Below the pieces are notes generated by a model. The model saw nothing but the letters and a program-made list of their open reading frames with translations. It did not search any database and was not told the origin of the DNA. Source: Bacillota bacterium (GTDB lineage: Bacteria; Bacillota; Clostridia; Tissierellales; Sedimentibacteraceae). From it: 64,000 nt of DNA. The stretch's first letter is position 1; every line of letters begins with the position of its first letter. The stretch is from contig JAEXUD010000028.1 in assembly GCA_023453025.1 (NCBI GenBank), positions 1-64,000 on the forward strand, in the 5' to 3' direction. A program made the position numbers and the translations under genes. Positions 36,137 through 44,575 of the stretch are shown piece by piece.

Positions 36137-38173
36137 TTGAAATTAACCAGGCATTTTAAGTTTAGAAAAGACAAAACAGGTTCAAAAAACAGCATCACTA
36201 AAGAAATATTAATGATAAGCATAGTTACTTTAGTCATTACAATAGCAATTACCTTATCATACACAATTATCAATTTTAACAAAATGATAATTGAAGTTTC
36301 AGGAGATAAGGCTTCTACCTCAATAAAATATGTTGAAAAAGAAATCCAGTCAATAAAAGGCATTGTTGAAGAATACGCCAGCGAAATATCAACAAACCAG
36401 ATTATTATCGATTCTTCCAAAAACAAAAATAAAAATAATATCCAGTCTTATTTGAACGATTTAAAAAGCGGTGCAGAAGACGTAAGAAACTTTACTGTTA
36501 CAGATGCTGACGGAAAAATTATAGCAAGCACAAACCCGGCAGCAAAACAAGGACAAGACTTATCAGACAACCCATTAATCAAAGCTGCCATAAACGGTAA
36601 ATACGGCTCTGATATAGGAAGAGTCTCCTCTGAATATTTTTCGGCAGTTGCCATATCACCTATTTATGACAACAGCAGGGTTACAGGCTTTGTATTAGCA
36701 GATTACAATATTGAAAATACAGCATTTGTTGATAACATCAAATCTTTTATTAACAGCGACATAACCATTTTCGAAGATGATGTAAGAATCAATACAACTG
36801 TTATTCAGGATGGTGAACGGTTAACAGGAACAAAACTTGATGCTGATATTGCCGAGACTGTATTGACAAACAAGCAGGAATATGCAGGGAAAGCTGATGT
36901 TTTTGGTACAACATTCATAACTGTATACAAGCCTATACTTTCTTTTGACGGAAGAGTAGTAGGAGTACTATTGGCAGGAAGTGATTATTCCGTTGTTGAA
37001 AAACAGATATTTCATGAAATTATACTTATCAGCATTATTTGCATCATGTCTATAGCTTTAAGCATATTTATTTTACAGAGATATTTCAAAAAAAGAGTAA
37101 AAAATCCATTAGACAGTGTAGTTGAAGCTGCCAGGTCAATTGAAACCGGTGAAATAAACGAAGATACTATAAACAGCCTTAATCAAATAACAAAAAGTGA
37201 TGAGATAGGCTCTCTGGCACGCTCGATGGAAGGTGCGGTAAAATCCTTCAATCTGCTTTCAGAAAACATTAACGGCTATAAAAATGCAATCATTAATCAT
37301 GATTTGACATATACCTCAAATTCTTCAAAACAAAGCGGTATATACTTAACAATAGCAAATATTGTCGATACCCTATTTTCAGAGCTTCGAAACATACTAA
37401 TTGAAATAAATCAAGCTTCAGAAGGCATTGATGCCGGAGCGGAACATGTCTCATCAGCTGCGCAGGTTCTTGCCCAAGGAGCGACCGAACAAGCAAGCTC
37501 TACAGAAGAAATGGCAGCCACTATTTCAGATATCTCCGAGCAAGTAAAAACCGAGGCATTAAGTGCAGCTGATGCCAGCAAGCTATCCGATGAGACAGGG
37601 AAAGAAGTTTTAAAAAGCAGTCAGTATATGAATGATATGATGAAAGCAATGGAAGAAATAAGCCATGCATCAAAGGAAATAGAAAAGATAATTAAGACCA
37701 TAGATGATATTGCATTCCAAACTAATATATTAGCATTAAATGCCGCCGTTGAAGCTGCAAGAGCCGGATTGGCAGGCAAGGGATTTTCAGTTGTAGCTGA
37801 TGAAGTTCGGAACCTGGCATCAAAAAGCGCTGAAGCTGCAAAAGGAACAACCTTATTGATTGAAAGCGCCGTGTCGGCAGTCGAAAAAGGCTACCAGATT
37901 GCAAGAGATACAGAATCTTCATTGAAAAGCGCTGTTGATATAACAAATAAAACCAATTCCCTGATTAACGAAATAGCTGATGCTTCCCTCAGACAAAGCG
38001 ACAGCTTGTATCAGGTCAATATAGGAGTAGAGCAAATTTCCGGCGTTGTACAGGCAAACTCTGCAACTGCGGAAGAAATTGCCGCATCAAGTGAAGAGCT
38101 TTCCGGACAGGCTAATTCATTAAAAGAAATGGTTGGAATATATAGACTGTATAAATCAAACGAAGCTGTGTAA
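36137..38173 (+). CDS. Methyl-accepting chemotaxis protein with Cache-type sensor domain
   Basis: 678 residues. Two membrane helices (about 30-50 and 290-310 of this frame) enclose an extracellular double-Cache-like sensor (NFTVTDADGKIIASTNPAA; FVLADYNIEN). A HAMP segment follows, then the coiled-coil signalling domain with the hairpin tip EKIIKTIDDIAFQTNILALN and VVADEVRNLASKS. No C-terminal pentapeptide tether. TTG 36137 is chosen since AGGAGG lies 7 nt upstream, while the in-frame ATG at 36101 has none. No che genes lie nearby, so this is an orphan receptor. Confidence 0.9.
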   Translation: MKLTRHFKFRKDKTGSKNSITKEILMISIVTLVITIAITLSYTIINFNKMIIEVSGDKASTSIKYVEKEIQSIKGIVEEYASEISTNQIIIDSSKNKNKNNIQSYLNDLKSGAEDVRNFTVTDADGKIIASTNPAAKQGQDLSDNPLIKAAINGKYGSDIGRVSSEYFSAVAISPIYDNSRVTGFVLADYNIENTAFVDNIKSFINSDITIFEDDVRINTTVIQDGERLTGTKLDADIAETVLTNKQEYAGKADVFGTTFITVYKPILSFDGRVVGVLLAGSDYSVVEKQIFHEIILISIICIMSIALSIFILQRYFKKRVKNPLDSVVEAARSIETGEINEDTINSLNQITKSDEIGSLARSMEGAVKSFNLLSENINGYKNAIINHDLTYTSNSSKQSGIYLTIANIVDTLFSELRNILIEINQASEGIDAGAEHVSSAAQVLAQGATEQASSTEEMAATISDISEQVKTEALSAADASKLSDETGKEVLKSSQYMNDMMKAMEEISHASKEIEKIIKTIDDIAFQTNILALNAAVEAARAGLAGKGFSVVADEVRNLASKSAEAAKGTTLLIESAVSAVEKGYQIARDTESSLKSAVDITNKTNSLINEIADASLRQSDSLYQVNIGVEQISGVVQANSATAEEIAASSEELSGQANSLKEMVGIYRLYKSNEAV

Positions 38174-38198
38174 AAATAAGTAAACTTACTAACCAAAA

Positions 38199-38228
38199 AA
38201 ATAAATCTCTAAGGGGAGATTTATTTTT
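38199..38228. terminator. Bidirectional terminator between the chemoreceptor and FMN-lipoprotein genes
   Basis: AAATAAATCTC / GAGATTTATTT hairpin with A-run and T-run flanks, between convergent genes. Confidence 0.88.
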
Positions 38229-38242
38229 TTATGTATATTATA

Positions 38243-38590
38243 TTATTTTCCTGCTAAAGCGTTATTAACAGCTTCTTTTATAGCATCACTTGTTACAGTA
38301 GCACCTGAAACACCATCAACATCTGTAGAATCAGCTTCCACTATCAATGCCGGCAATTGTTCAATAGCATTTGAACCTACGCCCTGTGTTTCGCTGTCGC
38401 CAACTGCTTCAACAGCTGTTATGTCGTCACCTGTTACTGTTACTGTAACAGTAACATCTCCGCCAAATCCTTCAGCTGTACCGGTTAATGTTTTAGTTTC
38501 TTCGGCAGCAGCAGGCTCCTCTGCTTTTGAGCATCCCGCAAAGCTGAACAGCATCAATGCTAAAACTAAAAGTAAAGATAATTTTTTCAT
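38243..38590 (-). CDS. Small FMN-binding domain lipoprotein
   Basis: 115 residues. Lipoprotein signal peptide with lipobox SFAGC; then a short Ala/Glu linker and one FMN_bind domain containing DVDGVSGATVTSDAI, with the D-x-x-S-G-A-T flavinylation motif intact. It matches the N-terminal domain of the protein at 1-799 (TLTGTAEGFGGDVTVTV against TLTGTGEGFGGEVTVTV), so the two are paralogues, this one lacking the second domain. ATG 38590 has GGAGG 5 nt upstream. Function in extracytoplasmic redox transfer is inferred. Confidence 0.88.
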   Translation of the reverse strand: MKKLSLLLVLALMLFSFAGCSKAEEPAAAEETKTLTGTAEGFGGDVTVTVTVTGDDITAVEAVGDSETQGVGSNAIEQLPALIVEADSTDVDGVSGATVTSDAIKEAVNNALAGK

Positions 38591-38817
38591 TACTTCCTCC
38601 AATATTTTAATATTCTTTTAAATTATACCATCCTTTACACAATTTTAAAATCGAACAAACTATTAATATTTTATTAACATTATAATATATCTGTACACAA
38701 GTTATTTATTCATAGTTACAGAATTAAGGCGAAAAATAAGAAAAATACCCGCTCAAGGTTTCGTACACAAATAATAAAGTACACAAAATCATTCGTCACA
38801 AAATATTTGAAATATAA

Positions 38818-38847
38818 TTGTTTTAATAAGTAAATAAATGGTATAAT
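38818..38847 (+). promoter_or_regulatory. Likely promoter of the encapsulin operon
   Basis: TTGTTT (38818-38823), 18 nt, perfect TATAAT (38842-38847), 38 nt before the start codon. I saw no Fur-box-like palindrome. Confidence 0.55.
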
Positions 38848-38884
38848 ATAAACATACTATATAACTATTAGGGAGGAATTAAAT

Positions 38885-39244
38885 ATGGCATTTGGAAATC
38901 CATTTTCAGCTAATGTACCAAGAAAAATGACAAAGGAAGAATTAATACAGGCTGTGAGATTAAATATTTCAGGAGAACTTGAAGCTATCTATATATATGA
39001 TGCTCATGTACAGGCAACAGATGATCCTGTGGCAAAAAAAGTTATTTCAGATATAAGAGATGAAGAAAAGGCGCATATCGGAGAGCTGATGACCTTATTA
39101 AGATATCTTGACCCGAAAGAAGCAGAATTTTTTGAAGAAGGCGAACAAGAAGTTAAGGAAATGCTGGAAGAATTAAATATTACCCCTGCACAAAATGACA
39201 ATAAGCCGGCAAGCACCGTCGGCAGTTTAATAAATGAAAAATAG
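38885..39244 (+). CDS. Encapsulated ferritin-like protein (EncFtn) cargo
   Basis: 119 residues. Two-helix ferritin-like fold: iron ligands fit EncFtn positions with Glu31, Tyr38, Glu61 and His64 (in SGELEAIYIYDAH and DEEKAHIGEL). EncFtn oxidises Fe(II) inside encapsulin shells for iron storage. The C-terminal tail STVGSLINEK (TVGSL at 111-115) is a classic cargo-loading peptide that binds the shell interior. RBS GGGAGG. The shell gene starts 10 nt downstream. Confidence 0.95.
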   Translation: MAFGNPFSANVPRKMTKEELIQAVRLNISGELEAIYIYDAHVQATDDPVAKKVISDIRDEEKAHIGELMTLLRYLDPKEAEFFEEGEQEVKEMLEELNITPAQNDNKPASTVGSLINEK

Positions 39245-39254
39245 GAGGTTACAT

Positions 39255-40067
39255 ATGGATTATTTATACAGAGAAGGATCACCAATAAGCCCTGAATTAT
39301 GGGACAAAATAGACGAGGCTGTTATTTCTATGGCCAAAAAAGTACTTACAGGACGCAGATTTTTAAATATATATGGCCCTTTAGGAGCAGGAGTTCAAAG
39401 TATTAATATAGACTATGTCAAGGAATTAGAAGAAACAGAAGGCACTCCTGTCAAGGTAAAAGGCAGAAGATATGAAGAAATACCTTTAATCTATAATGAT
39501 TTTAATTTACTTTGGAGAGATTTAGAAACCAGTGAACAAACAGGCACACCGGCTGATTTATCATCAGCACTTCAGGCCGGTGCCTCAATGGCTAAAAAAG
39601 AAGATGAGTTTATATTCTTAGGAAACAAAAATCTAGGATACGAAGGACTATTAACAGCAGAAAATACCGTTAAAATTAAAAAAAGCGATTGGAATGAAGG
39701 AGAAAATCCTGTCAAAGATATAACATCAGGTTTGTCAAAATTCATAGAAAATGACCTGGTAGGCAGAAAAGCCCTTATAGTGAGTCCAAATCTATTAATT
39801 CAACTCCAGCGTATTCAACCGGGAACAGGAATAACCGAATTTGAAAGACTTAGTAAGCTGGTAAACGGAAATCTGTTCCATACGCCTGTTTTAGGAAATA
39901 ATAAGGCAGTTTTAGTATGCTCCGAACCTCAATACATGGATTTGGTAATTGGTCAGGATATGGCTGCATCATATCTTGAGACAAAAGATTTGAATCATTA
40001 TTTCCGAATTATTGAAACTGCTTTACTGAGAATCAAAAATAAAGACGCGGTAATTGTTTTTGAGTAA
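39255..40067 (+). CDS. Encapsulin shell protein, family 1
   Basis: 270 residues, the usual size. HK97-fold shell protein (linocin M18-like): starts MDYLYREGSPISPELWDKID, with the family segments GRRFLNIYGPLGAG and DLSSALQAGASMAKKED, and VIGQDMAASYLE near the C terminus. Subunits self-assemble into a protein compartment. ATG 39255 follows AGGAGG by 6 nt; a longer in-frame start overlaps the cargo gene and is unlikely. Forms a two-gene operon with EncFtn and ends at a terminator. Confidence 0.96.
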   Translation: MDYLYREGSPISPELWDKIDEAVISMAKKVLTGRRFLNIYGPLGAGVQSINIDYVKELEETEGTPVKVKGRRYEEIPLIYNDFNLLWRDLETSEQTGTPADLSSALQAGASMAKKEDEFIFLGNKNLGYEGLLTAENTVKIKKSDWNEGENPVKDITSGLSKFIENDLVGRKALIVSPNLLIQLQRIQPGTGITEFERLSKLVNGNLFHTPVLGNNKAVLVCSEPQYMDLVIGQDMAASYLETKDLNHYFRIIETALLRIKNKDAVIVFE

Positions 40068-40071
40068 TGGA

Positions 40072-40097
40072 AAAAGGGTGTTGAGCCCTTTTTTTAT
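40072..40097 (+). terminator. Terminator after encapsulin
   Basis: AAAGGG-TGTTGA-GCCCTT hairpin followed by TTTTT. Confidence 0.85.
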
Positions 40098-40119
40098 GTC
40101 TGGTTTTTCGACATTACCT

Positions 40120-41004
40120 TTATTTTATAATTGCAAATTCAAATCCTTCCGATTTCAGAAACTCTATTATATATGGAAGTGCTTCAGCAGTTACCTGTTT
40201 TGTAGCCGAATCGTGCATAAGAAGTATGACATTGCTTTTGTCCTTTACGGTTGCTTTCATTCTTTCAAGAATTTTTTCAAAAGTCGGAGATACAACCTCC
40301 GCATCTCCTGTAACCGCATTCCAGTCCACACTTACATATCCTTCTTCATTCAAAACATCCATATAACACCTCTTATAGCTTTCAAATGAACCTCCAGGAA
40401 ATCTGAACAATCTTGTACTATATTCATCCCCAAGGATTTGCTTTATAACATTTTCGGTAGCTTTCAATTCACTAAGGAAATTTTCTTCATTTTTATATAG
40501 TTCCTTAAAATTATGAGTATAGGAATGATTTCCGATAGAATGCCCTCTGCTATATATGTCCCTGAGAACATCAGGATTTTTTGTACACATACAGCCCAGA
40601 ACAAAAAAAGTTGCTTTAATTTTGTATTCACCCAGCACATCAAGTATTGCAGGGGTAACCTTTTCCGAAGGTCCGTCATCAAATGTCAGAAATACAACTT
40701 TGCCTTTGTTATAAGTCTTGATATCCTCAACTCTTATGCTTAAAATGTCTTCTGTATCCTCTGAATCAACATTATTAGATTTACTAATTTCTGCATTGAA
40801 ATCTACAGCCAATTGGTATACGTCCGGTTTATAAGGCTCCTGGTTAAAATATGAATCGCTGAAATAAGCAGCATTATACGTTGCATATAAGGGTTTATCG
40901 CTTGCTATTGCTATTTTTCTCAAGCTTAATGTACATGCCAATAATAATATAATAAGCATAGTCAAAAAAATCTTTCCCTTTTTAGTAAGCCTGTAACCAT
41001 GCAT
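40120..41004 (-). CDS. Polysaccharide deacetylase (NodB domain)
   Basis: 294 residues. One N-terminal membrane helix (about 12-30) anchors it outside. Catalytic domain from about 100: motif 1 VFLTFDDGPS (base Asp and metal Asp), motif 2 GHSIGNHSYTHN (metal His pair), motif 3 RLFRFPGGS, and the last His in VILLMHDSA. Carbohydrate esterase family 4; likely removes N-acetyl groups from peptidoglycan or another wall glycan. Ends tail to tail with encapsulin; 15 nt after the gene upstream, so co-transcribed with it. Confidence 0.9.
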   Translation of the reverse strand: MHGYRLTKKGKIFLTMLIILLLACTLSLRKIAIASDKPLYATYNAAYFSDSYFNQEPYKPDVYQLAVDFNAEISKSNNVDSEDTEDILSIRVEDIKTYNKGKVVFLTFDDGPSEKVTPAILDVLGEYKIKATFFVLGCMCTKNPDVLRDIYSRGHSIGNHSYTHNFKELYKNEENFLSELKATENVIKQILGDEYSTRLFRFPGGSFESYKRCYMDVLNEEGYVSVDWNAVTGDAEVVSPTFEKILERMKATVKDKSNVILLMHDSATKQVTAEALPYIIEFLKSEGFEFAIIK

Positions 41005-41019
41005 TTTGTCACCTTTATT

Positions 41020-41679
41020 TTATTGTTCAGGATTTATAAACTGCAGTATGTTATTTATCTTTTCTGTTTCATATTTTATAGCATAATTCTGTTCATTCTG
41101 CAGTTTTTTCATATCAGCAATAGCTTCCTCAAAGGCGTCAATTTTTTCTTTTAATTTTTTTATTTTTTCTTGAAAATCAAAAATAACACTATCTGATTCA
41201 CTTGTAAAGGATTCAGAAAAATCATTCAGGCATTTTAACTTTTCATTTCCATCCTTAAGCAGATTTTCAACCATTACATTGGACGAAGCAATTATATTAA
41301 GTATAGATTGTCTCTTCACATCCCTGGGAAGGTAATCAGGCAATGCTTTTTGGAAGCTTTCAATAATTGATAATGAATTTATTCCATCCGAACTAATATC
41401 ATATTTTCTGTATATATCATTTATTTTCAAAAGATTCTTCCTTCTTACAACCGAAACCGGATCATCCGATTCTTTTACTTCTATTTTTTCTTCAGGCTTT
41501 TCCTTAATTTCTGCTTCTTTTGAAAAATGAACATCTTCGAGTTTTTCTGTATTATCAGGATCTTGAATAGTATTATCTTCGACAGTCTTCTCAGTTTCGC
41601 TTACCTCACTGACTTCACCGACTTTATTTTCTATTTTTTCAACAAGACCCAACTTTTCTAATAAAGCTCTTCTCTCCAT
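41020..41679 (-). CDS. Coiled-coil protein of unknown function
   Basis: 219 residues, not recognised. A short N-terminal helix (MERRALLEKLGLVEKI) is followed by a very acidic low-complexity stretch (about 18-80), a compact segment with DVKRQSILNIIASSNVMVEN (about 120-140), and a long C-terminal coiled coil (about 165-205) ending in QFINPEQ. No signal peptide or membrane segment, so cytoplasmic. It shares an operon with the deacetylase. RBS GGGAG. Confidence 0.75.
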   Translation of the reverse strand: MERRALLEKLGLVEKIENKVGEVSEVSETEKTVEDNTIQDPDNTEKLEDVHFSKEAEIKEKPEEKIEVKESDDPVSVVRRKNLLKINDIYRKYDISSDGINSLSIIESFQKALPDYLPRDVKRQSILNIIASSNVMVENLLKDGNEKLKCLNDFSESFTSESDSVIFDFQEKIKKLKEKIDAFEEAIADMKKLQNEQNYAIKYETEKINNILQFINPEQ

Positions 41680-42672
41680 AATCTCACTCCCTTATTATTC
41701 ATACAAAATATTGATTAATGATACCATAATTAGATTAATATGTCAATAAATGCGATTTTTTGTCATAAATACATTAAAAAAGAGTGCTGAGCCCATTTTA
41801 AATTTATTTGTTACTTTTATATATTTGATTATGTTTCTTCAGCCCTTTTGCCCTGCCAAAATCATAGCAATAACTCCTTAACTCCTGGCACTGGATGTCT
41901 TCTGCTGATACATATATAATAAGTGAATATTAATACTTTAAAAGCGTATAATAATCGAAAATTTTTTGACGTGGATTATTTAGCAAAAACCTGTATATTT
42001 CAATGAAAAACCTTAACCTAAAATAAATTTTTCAATATTTTTAAAAGATAAAGCAGAAAATGTCGCATACTACGTAAAACTTTTTTGCATAAAGATGTTC
42101 TCTATATATTCTCGCTGCTGCACATAATTTTATTTTTTAACATAAGAAACTTCACATTGCTTTATGGAAAGTGGAACCGTCAAAAGAACTAAAGTATCTT
42201 TTTTGAATTTTTGTCAAAGCCATGTACAAACCATTTTTATTTTATGTTTTAATTATATTTTTGTTAATTATTCTTTCAAATTAGGGGAATTGATTATTTT
42301 TCCGGTATATAGCAATAGCTGCCATATTTTCTATTAATGGTGCCTGACATTGCAATTTTGCTGCAATTTTGTGCCTCTTTTAATTATTTGTTTACGAAAT
42401 ACTTTATGATATAATAAATGTACCCTGAAAAATTGTATACTGAAAATTAATGTTGATATGAGGTACTGAACTATGAAAGATACAGCAACTACTTATTTAA
42501 TAATTACTTATTTAATGAATAACCCTTTATTGGATTTTTTCGGAGCTTTCACAGGCACCATCGCTACTACCAAGCTTATTATAAAAAACAGTAGATTTTT
42601 TCTAATAATTGGGTATAATAATAGTAGAAGTATATTTATTTTTCAAAAAACATGCAGGGAGCAAGAAATATT
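41680..42672. other. 990-bp stretch without a recognised gene
   Basis: AT-rich and full of stops in all frames. The only open frame (42473-42676) lacks an RBS and any family features. I see no repeat, tRNA or riboswitch; it may be decayed sequence. Confidence 0.5.
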
Positions 42673-42984
42673 ATGATTGTTAATGTAGATCATTATGTAA
42701 ATAAGATTGCCGAAGAAATTATAATTAAATTTGATCCTGCCAAAATCATATTATTTGGTTCCGTTGCAAATGGGACATATAGGTCCAATAGCGATATTGA
42801 TTTATGTATTATTAAGGACACCTCAAGCAAGAGAAATACAATAGCCGCCATTTATACAGAAATAGACAGTGAAATTCCATTCGATATAATAGTTTATACA
42901 AATGAAGAATGGGAAAGAAATGTTAATGATTTATCGTCTTTTGCATATAAAATAAACAAATCAGGAGTGGTTTTATATAGTTGA
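42673..42984 (+). CDS. MNT-type nucleotidyltransferase (antitoxin of a HEPN/MNT pair)
   Basis: 103 residues, a minimal nucleotidyltransferase. The signature ILFGSVANGTYRSNSDIDL holds the GS helix and the D-x-D metal-binding pair; a third Asp lies in PFDIIVYT. In studied HEPN/MNT pairs this protein adenylylates and silences the HEPN toxin. ATG 42673 has GGGAG upstream at a rather long spacing; an ATG at 42652 is in frame. It overlaps the damaged HEPN gene that follows. Confidence 0.8.
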   Translation: MIVNVDHYVNKIAEEIIIKFDPAKIILFGSVANGTYRSNSDIDLCIIKDTSSKRNTIAAIYTEIDSEIPFDIIVYTNEEWERNVNDLSSFAYKINKSGVVLYS

Positions 42985-43362
42985 TACACTAAGATATACA
43001 GATTGGATTGACACTGCAAAGAGAGACTTTAATGCTGCTAATATACTACTTAACCATGAATGCGGAAATGATTTAGTCGCATTCCATTGCCAGCAATGTG
43101 TTGAGAAGACATTGAAGGCATATCTAATTTCCAAGGGTAAAGGTATTATTGTACCCATAGTTTAATTTATTTATGTAAATTGTGCGCATCCATTGAACCG
43201 ACATTCAGGCAGTATATAAAAGATTGTGGTTTTTTAAATCAATATTACATTGAGACAAGATATCCGGCTGATGACCCTATTGAGATAGGTGACTATGAAG
43301 TTAATGAGTGTATCAGCATTTCATCAGAAATTTATTCATACGTAATAGAATTATTAAAATAA
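42977..43362 (+). pseudogene. Frameshifted HEPN-domain gene (toxin partner)
   Basis: The frame from 42977 encodes DTLRYTDWIDTAKRDFNAAN...VAFHCQQCVEKTLKAYLISKGK, a typical HEPN start with its AFHCQQ-EK core, then stops at 43163. The other frame then gives HSLIYLCKLCASIEPTFRQ and the usual Tyr/Asp-rich tail to 43362. One missing base near 43151-43158 (GTACCCATAGT; GTACCNCATAGT expected) explains the shift. The likely start codon reads ATA, with AGGAG 9 nt upstream. Confidence 0.82.
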
Positions 43363-43388
43363 TACTCTTATTATATTATTAAGATTTT

Positions 43389-43412
43389 AGGTAAGCATGG
43401 CTTACCTTTTTA
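43389..43412 (+). terminator. Terminator after the HEPN remnant
   Basis: AGGTAAGCATGGCTTACCT hairpin followed by TTTTAG. Confidence 0.75.
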
Positions 43413-43555
43413 GTTTATGACAACAATCCCGTCTATTTCTTCTATAATAACCTTACATATTTGTATAATTTTACATATTTTACTTAAATTTTGCCGAATC
43501 CATTTGTACAAACCATTGGTAGCTGGCTGATGACCGCCATAAATGAGTTCTTTAT

Positions 43556-44314
43556 TTAGGCTTTCAAAACTATGCCACGGCTTATTCCTGTAATCCTGGC
43601 TATTTGCCGTGTTGATAACCCCCGATTCTTTAATGTCTTCAAGTATGTATCTCTTTGCTCTCTGTTGAAATTTTGAATATCAGCGCAATGAACAACATTA
43701 CAATTTTTTTTAATAATTTCAATTGCTTCGCTGTCTTTTATTATCTTCTTATCTTCTATATCCAAAATCTTAGAACTATTTACTTCATCATGAAATTCTT
43801 TAAACATTACTACAGCTTTATTTATATCCTTGTCAAATAAACTTAATATAAAATCGCTGTTTACAATACTGTCTCTATATAAATATTCAATGTAGCTGCT
43901 CCATTTATATTCTCTTATATCCTTTACCAGCCCTGCTTTTAATGGATTTTGATGTATATACCTTAGAACTGTCAACAAATATTTATCATCCTCTACTGCT
44001 TCGCTTTTAAATCTATCCTGAAATAAATGACCAACACGTTCATATTTCCAATTGTACCAATATACATAGCTTGCACCTATCCGTCTCATTGCAATGCCCA
44101 AGTCTTCTTTTCCTTCTTTTATAAGAATATGTATATGGTTTCCCATTAAGCAGTAGGCATATATTTCATACTCACTTTCTTTTTTAAATTTCTTTAATGT
44201 CCCTAAAAATCTCACTGCATCTTCTTCATCTTCAAATATATTTTGCCTATTTACTCCTCTTAATATCATATGATATATTCCTGTTATACTTTTTTCTCTT
44301 GCACATCTTGGCAT
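43556..44314 (-). CDS. HUH transposase of the Y1 (REP-associated/RAYT-like) type
   Basis: 252 residues. Starts GIYHMILRGVNRQNIFEDEED; the metal-binding HUH motif is in MGNHIHILIKE, and conserved VGHLFQDRFKSEAVEDD and LRYIHQNPLKAGLV follow. The C-terminal TRQIARITGISRGIV resembles a helix-turn-helix. Y1 single-strand transposases of this family mobilise short palindromic repeats rather than themselves; here GC-rich repeats sit 70 bp upstream. The frame is intact. No inverted terminal repeats are expected or seen. Confidence 0.88.
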   Translation of the reverse strand: MPRCAREKSITGIYHMILRGVNRQNIFEDEEDAVRFLGTLKKFKKESEYEIYAYCLMGNHIHILIKEGKEDLGIAMRRIGASYVYWYNWKYERVGHLFQDRFKSEAVEDDKYLLTVLRYIHQNPLKAGLVKDIREYKWSSYIEYLYRDSIVNSDFILSLFDKDINKAVVMFKEFHDEVNSSKILDIEDKKIIKDSEAIEIIKKNCNVVHCADIQNFNREQRDTYLKTLKNRGLSTRQIARITGISRGIVLKA

Positions 44315-44362
44315 ATTTTACCACCCTGTCACAGTTTATCATACCAAAACAACCTTGTCAAT

Positions 44363-44452
44363 CTTCTCCCCGTGGCTCGTAACCGCGAGAACCGTCCCCG
44401 TGGCTTCCCCGAGAACCGTCCCCGTGGCTTCCCCGTGGCTTCCCGTGGCTTG
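44363..44452. repeat. GC-rich tandem repeats with GAACCGTCCCCGTGG core
   Basis: Two 24-bp direct copies of GAGAACCGTCCCCGTGGCTT + CCCC (44387-44410, 44411-44434), flanked by shortened units CCCCGTGGCT (44368) and GTGGCTTCCC (44435-44451). Base composition differs sharply from the surroundings. Confidence 0.85.
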
Positions 44453-44489
44453 TTCGCACTTATCGGTCATCATTGACATTGACCAAAGT

Positions 44490-44538
44490 AAAAAAATTAC
44501 CTCTTATAGAATTTGAACATCCTATTCGAGGTAACTTC
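44490..44538 (-). terminator. Terminator after the S-layer gene
   Basis: Minus strand GTTACCTC (44528-44535) pairs with GAGGTAAT (44496-44503), loop 24 nt, followed by TTTTTT. Confidence 0.82.
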
Positions 44539-44575
44539 TTTTTAATTGTTAGTAATAATTGTTAGTAAAACCTGA

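Noticed and set aside
42473..42676. Small plus-strand frame of 67 codons before the MNT gene
   Set aside because: No RBS, no recognisable domain, low-complexity composition; it overlaps the better-supported MNT start.
35010..42984. Prophage
   Set aside because: The holin-like gene and the HK97-fold encapsulin are the only phage-like items; no terminase, portal, tail or integrase is present.
44387..44434. Possible CRISPR array
   Set aside because: Only two adjoining 24-bp units with no spacers and no cas genes.
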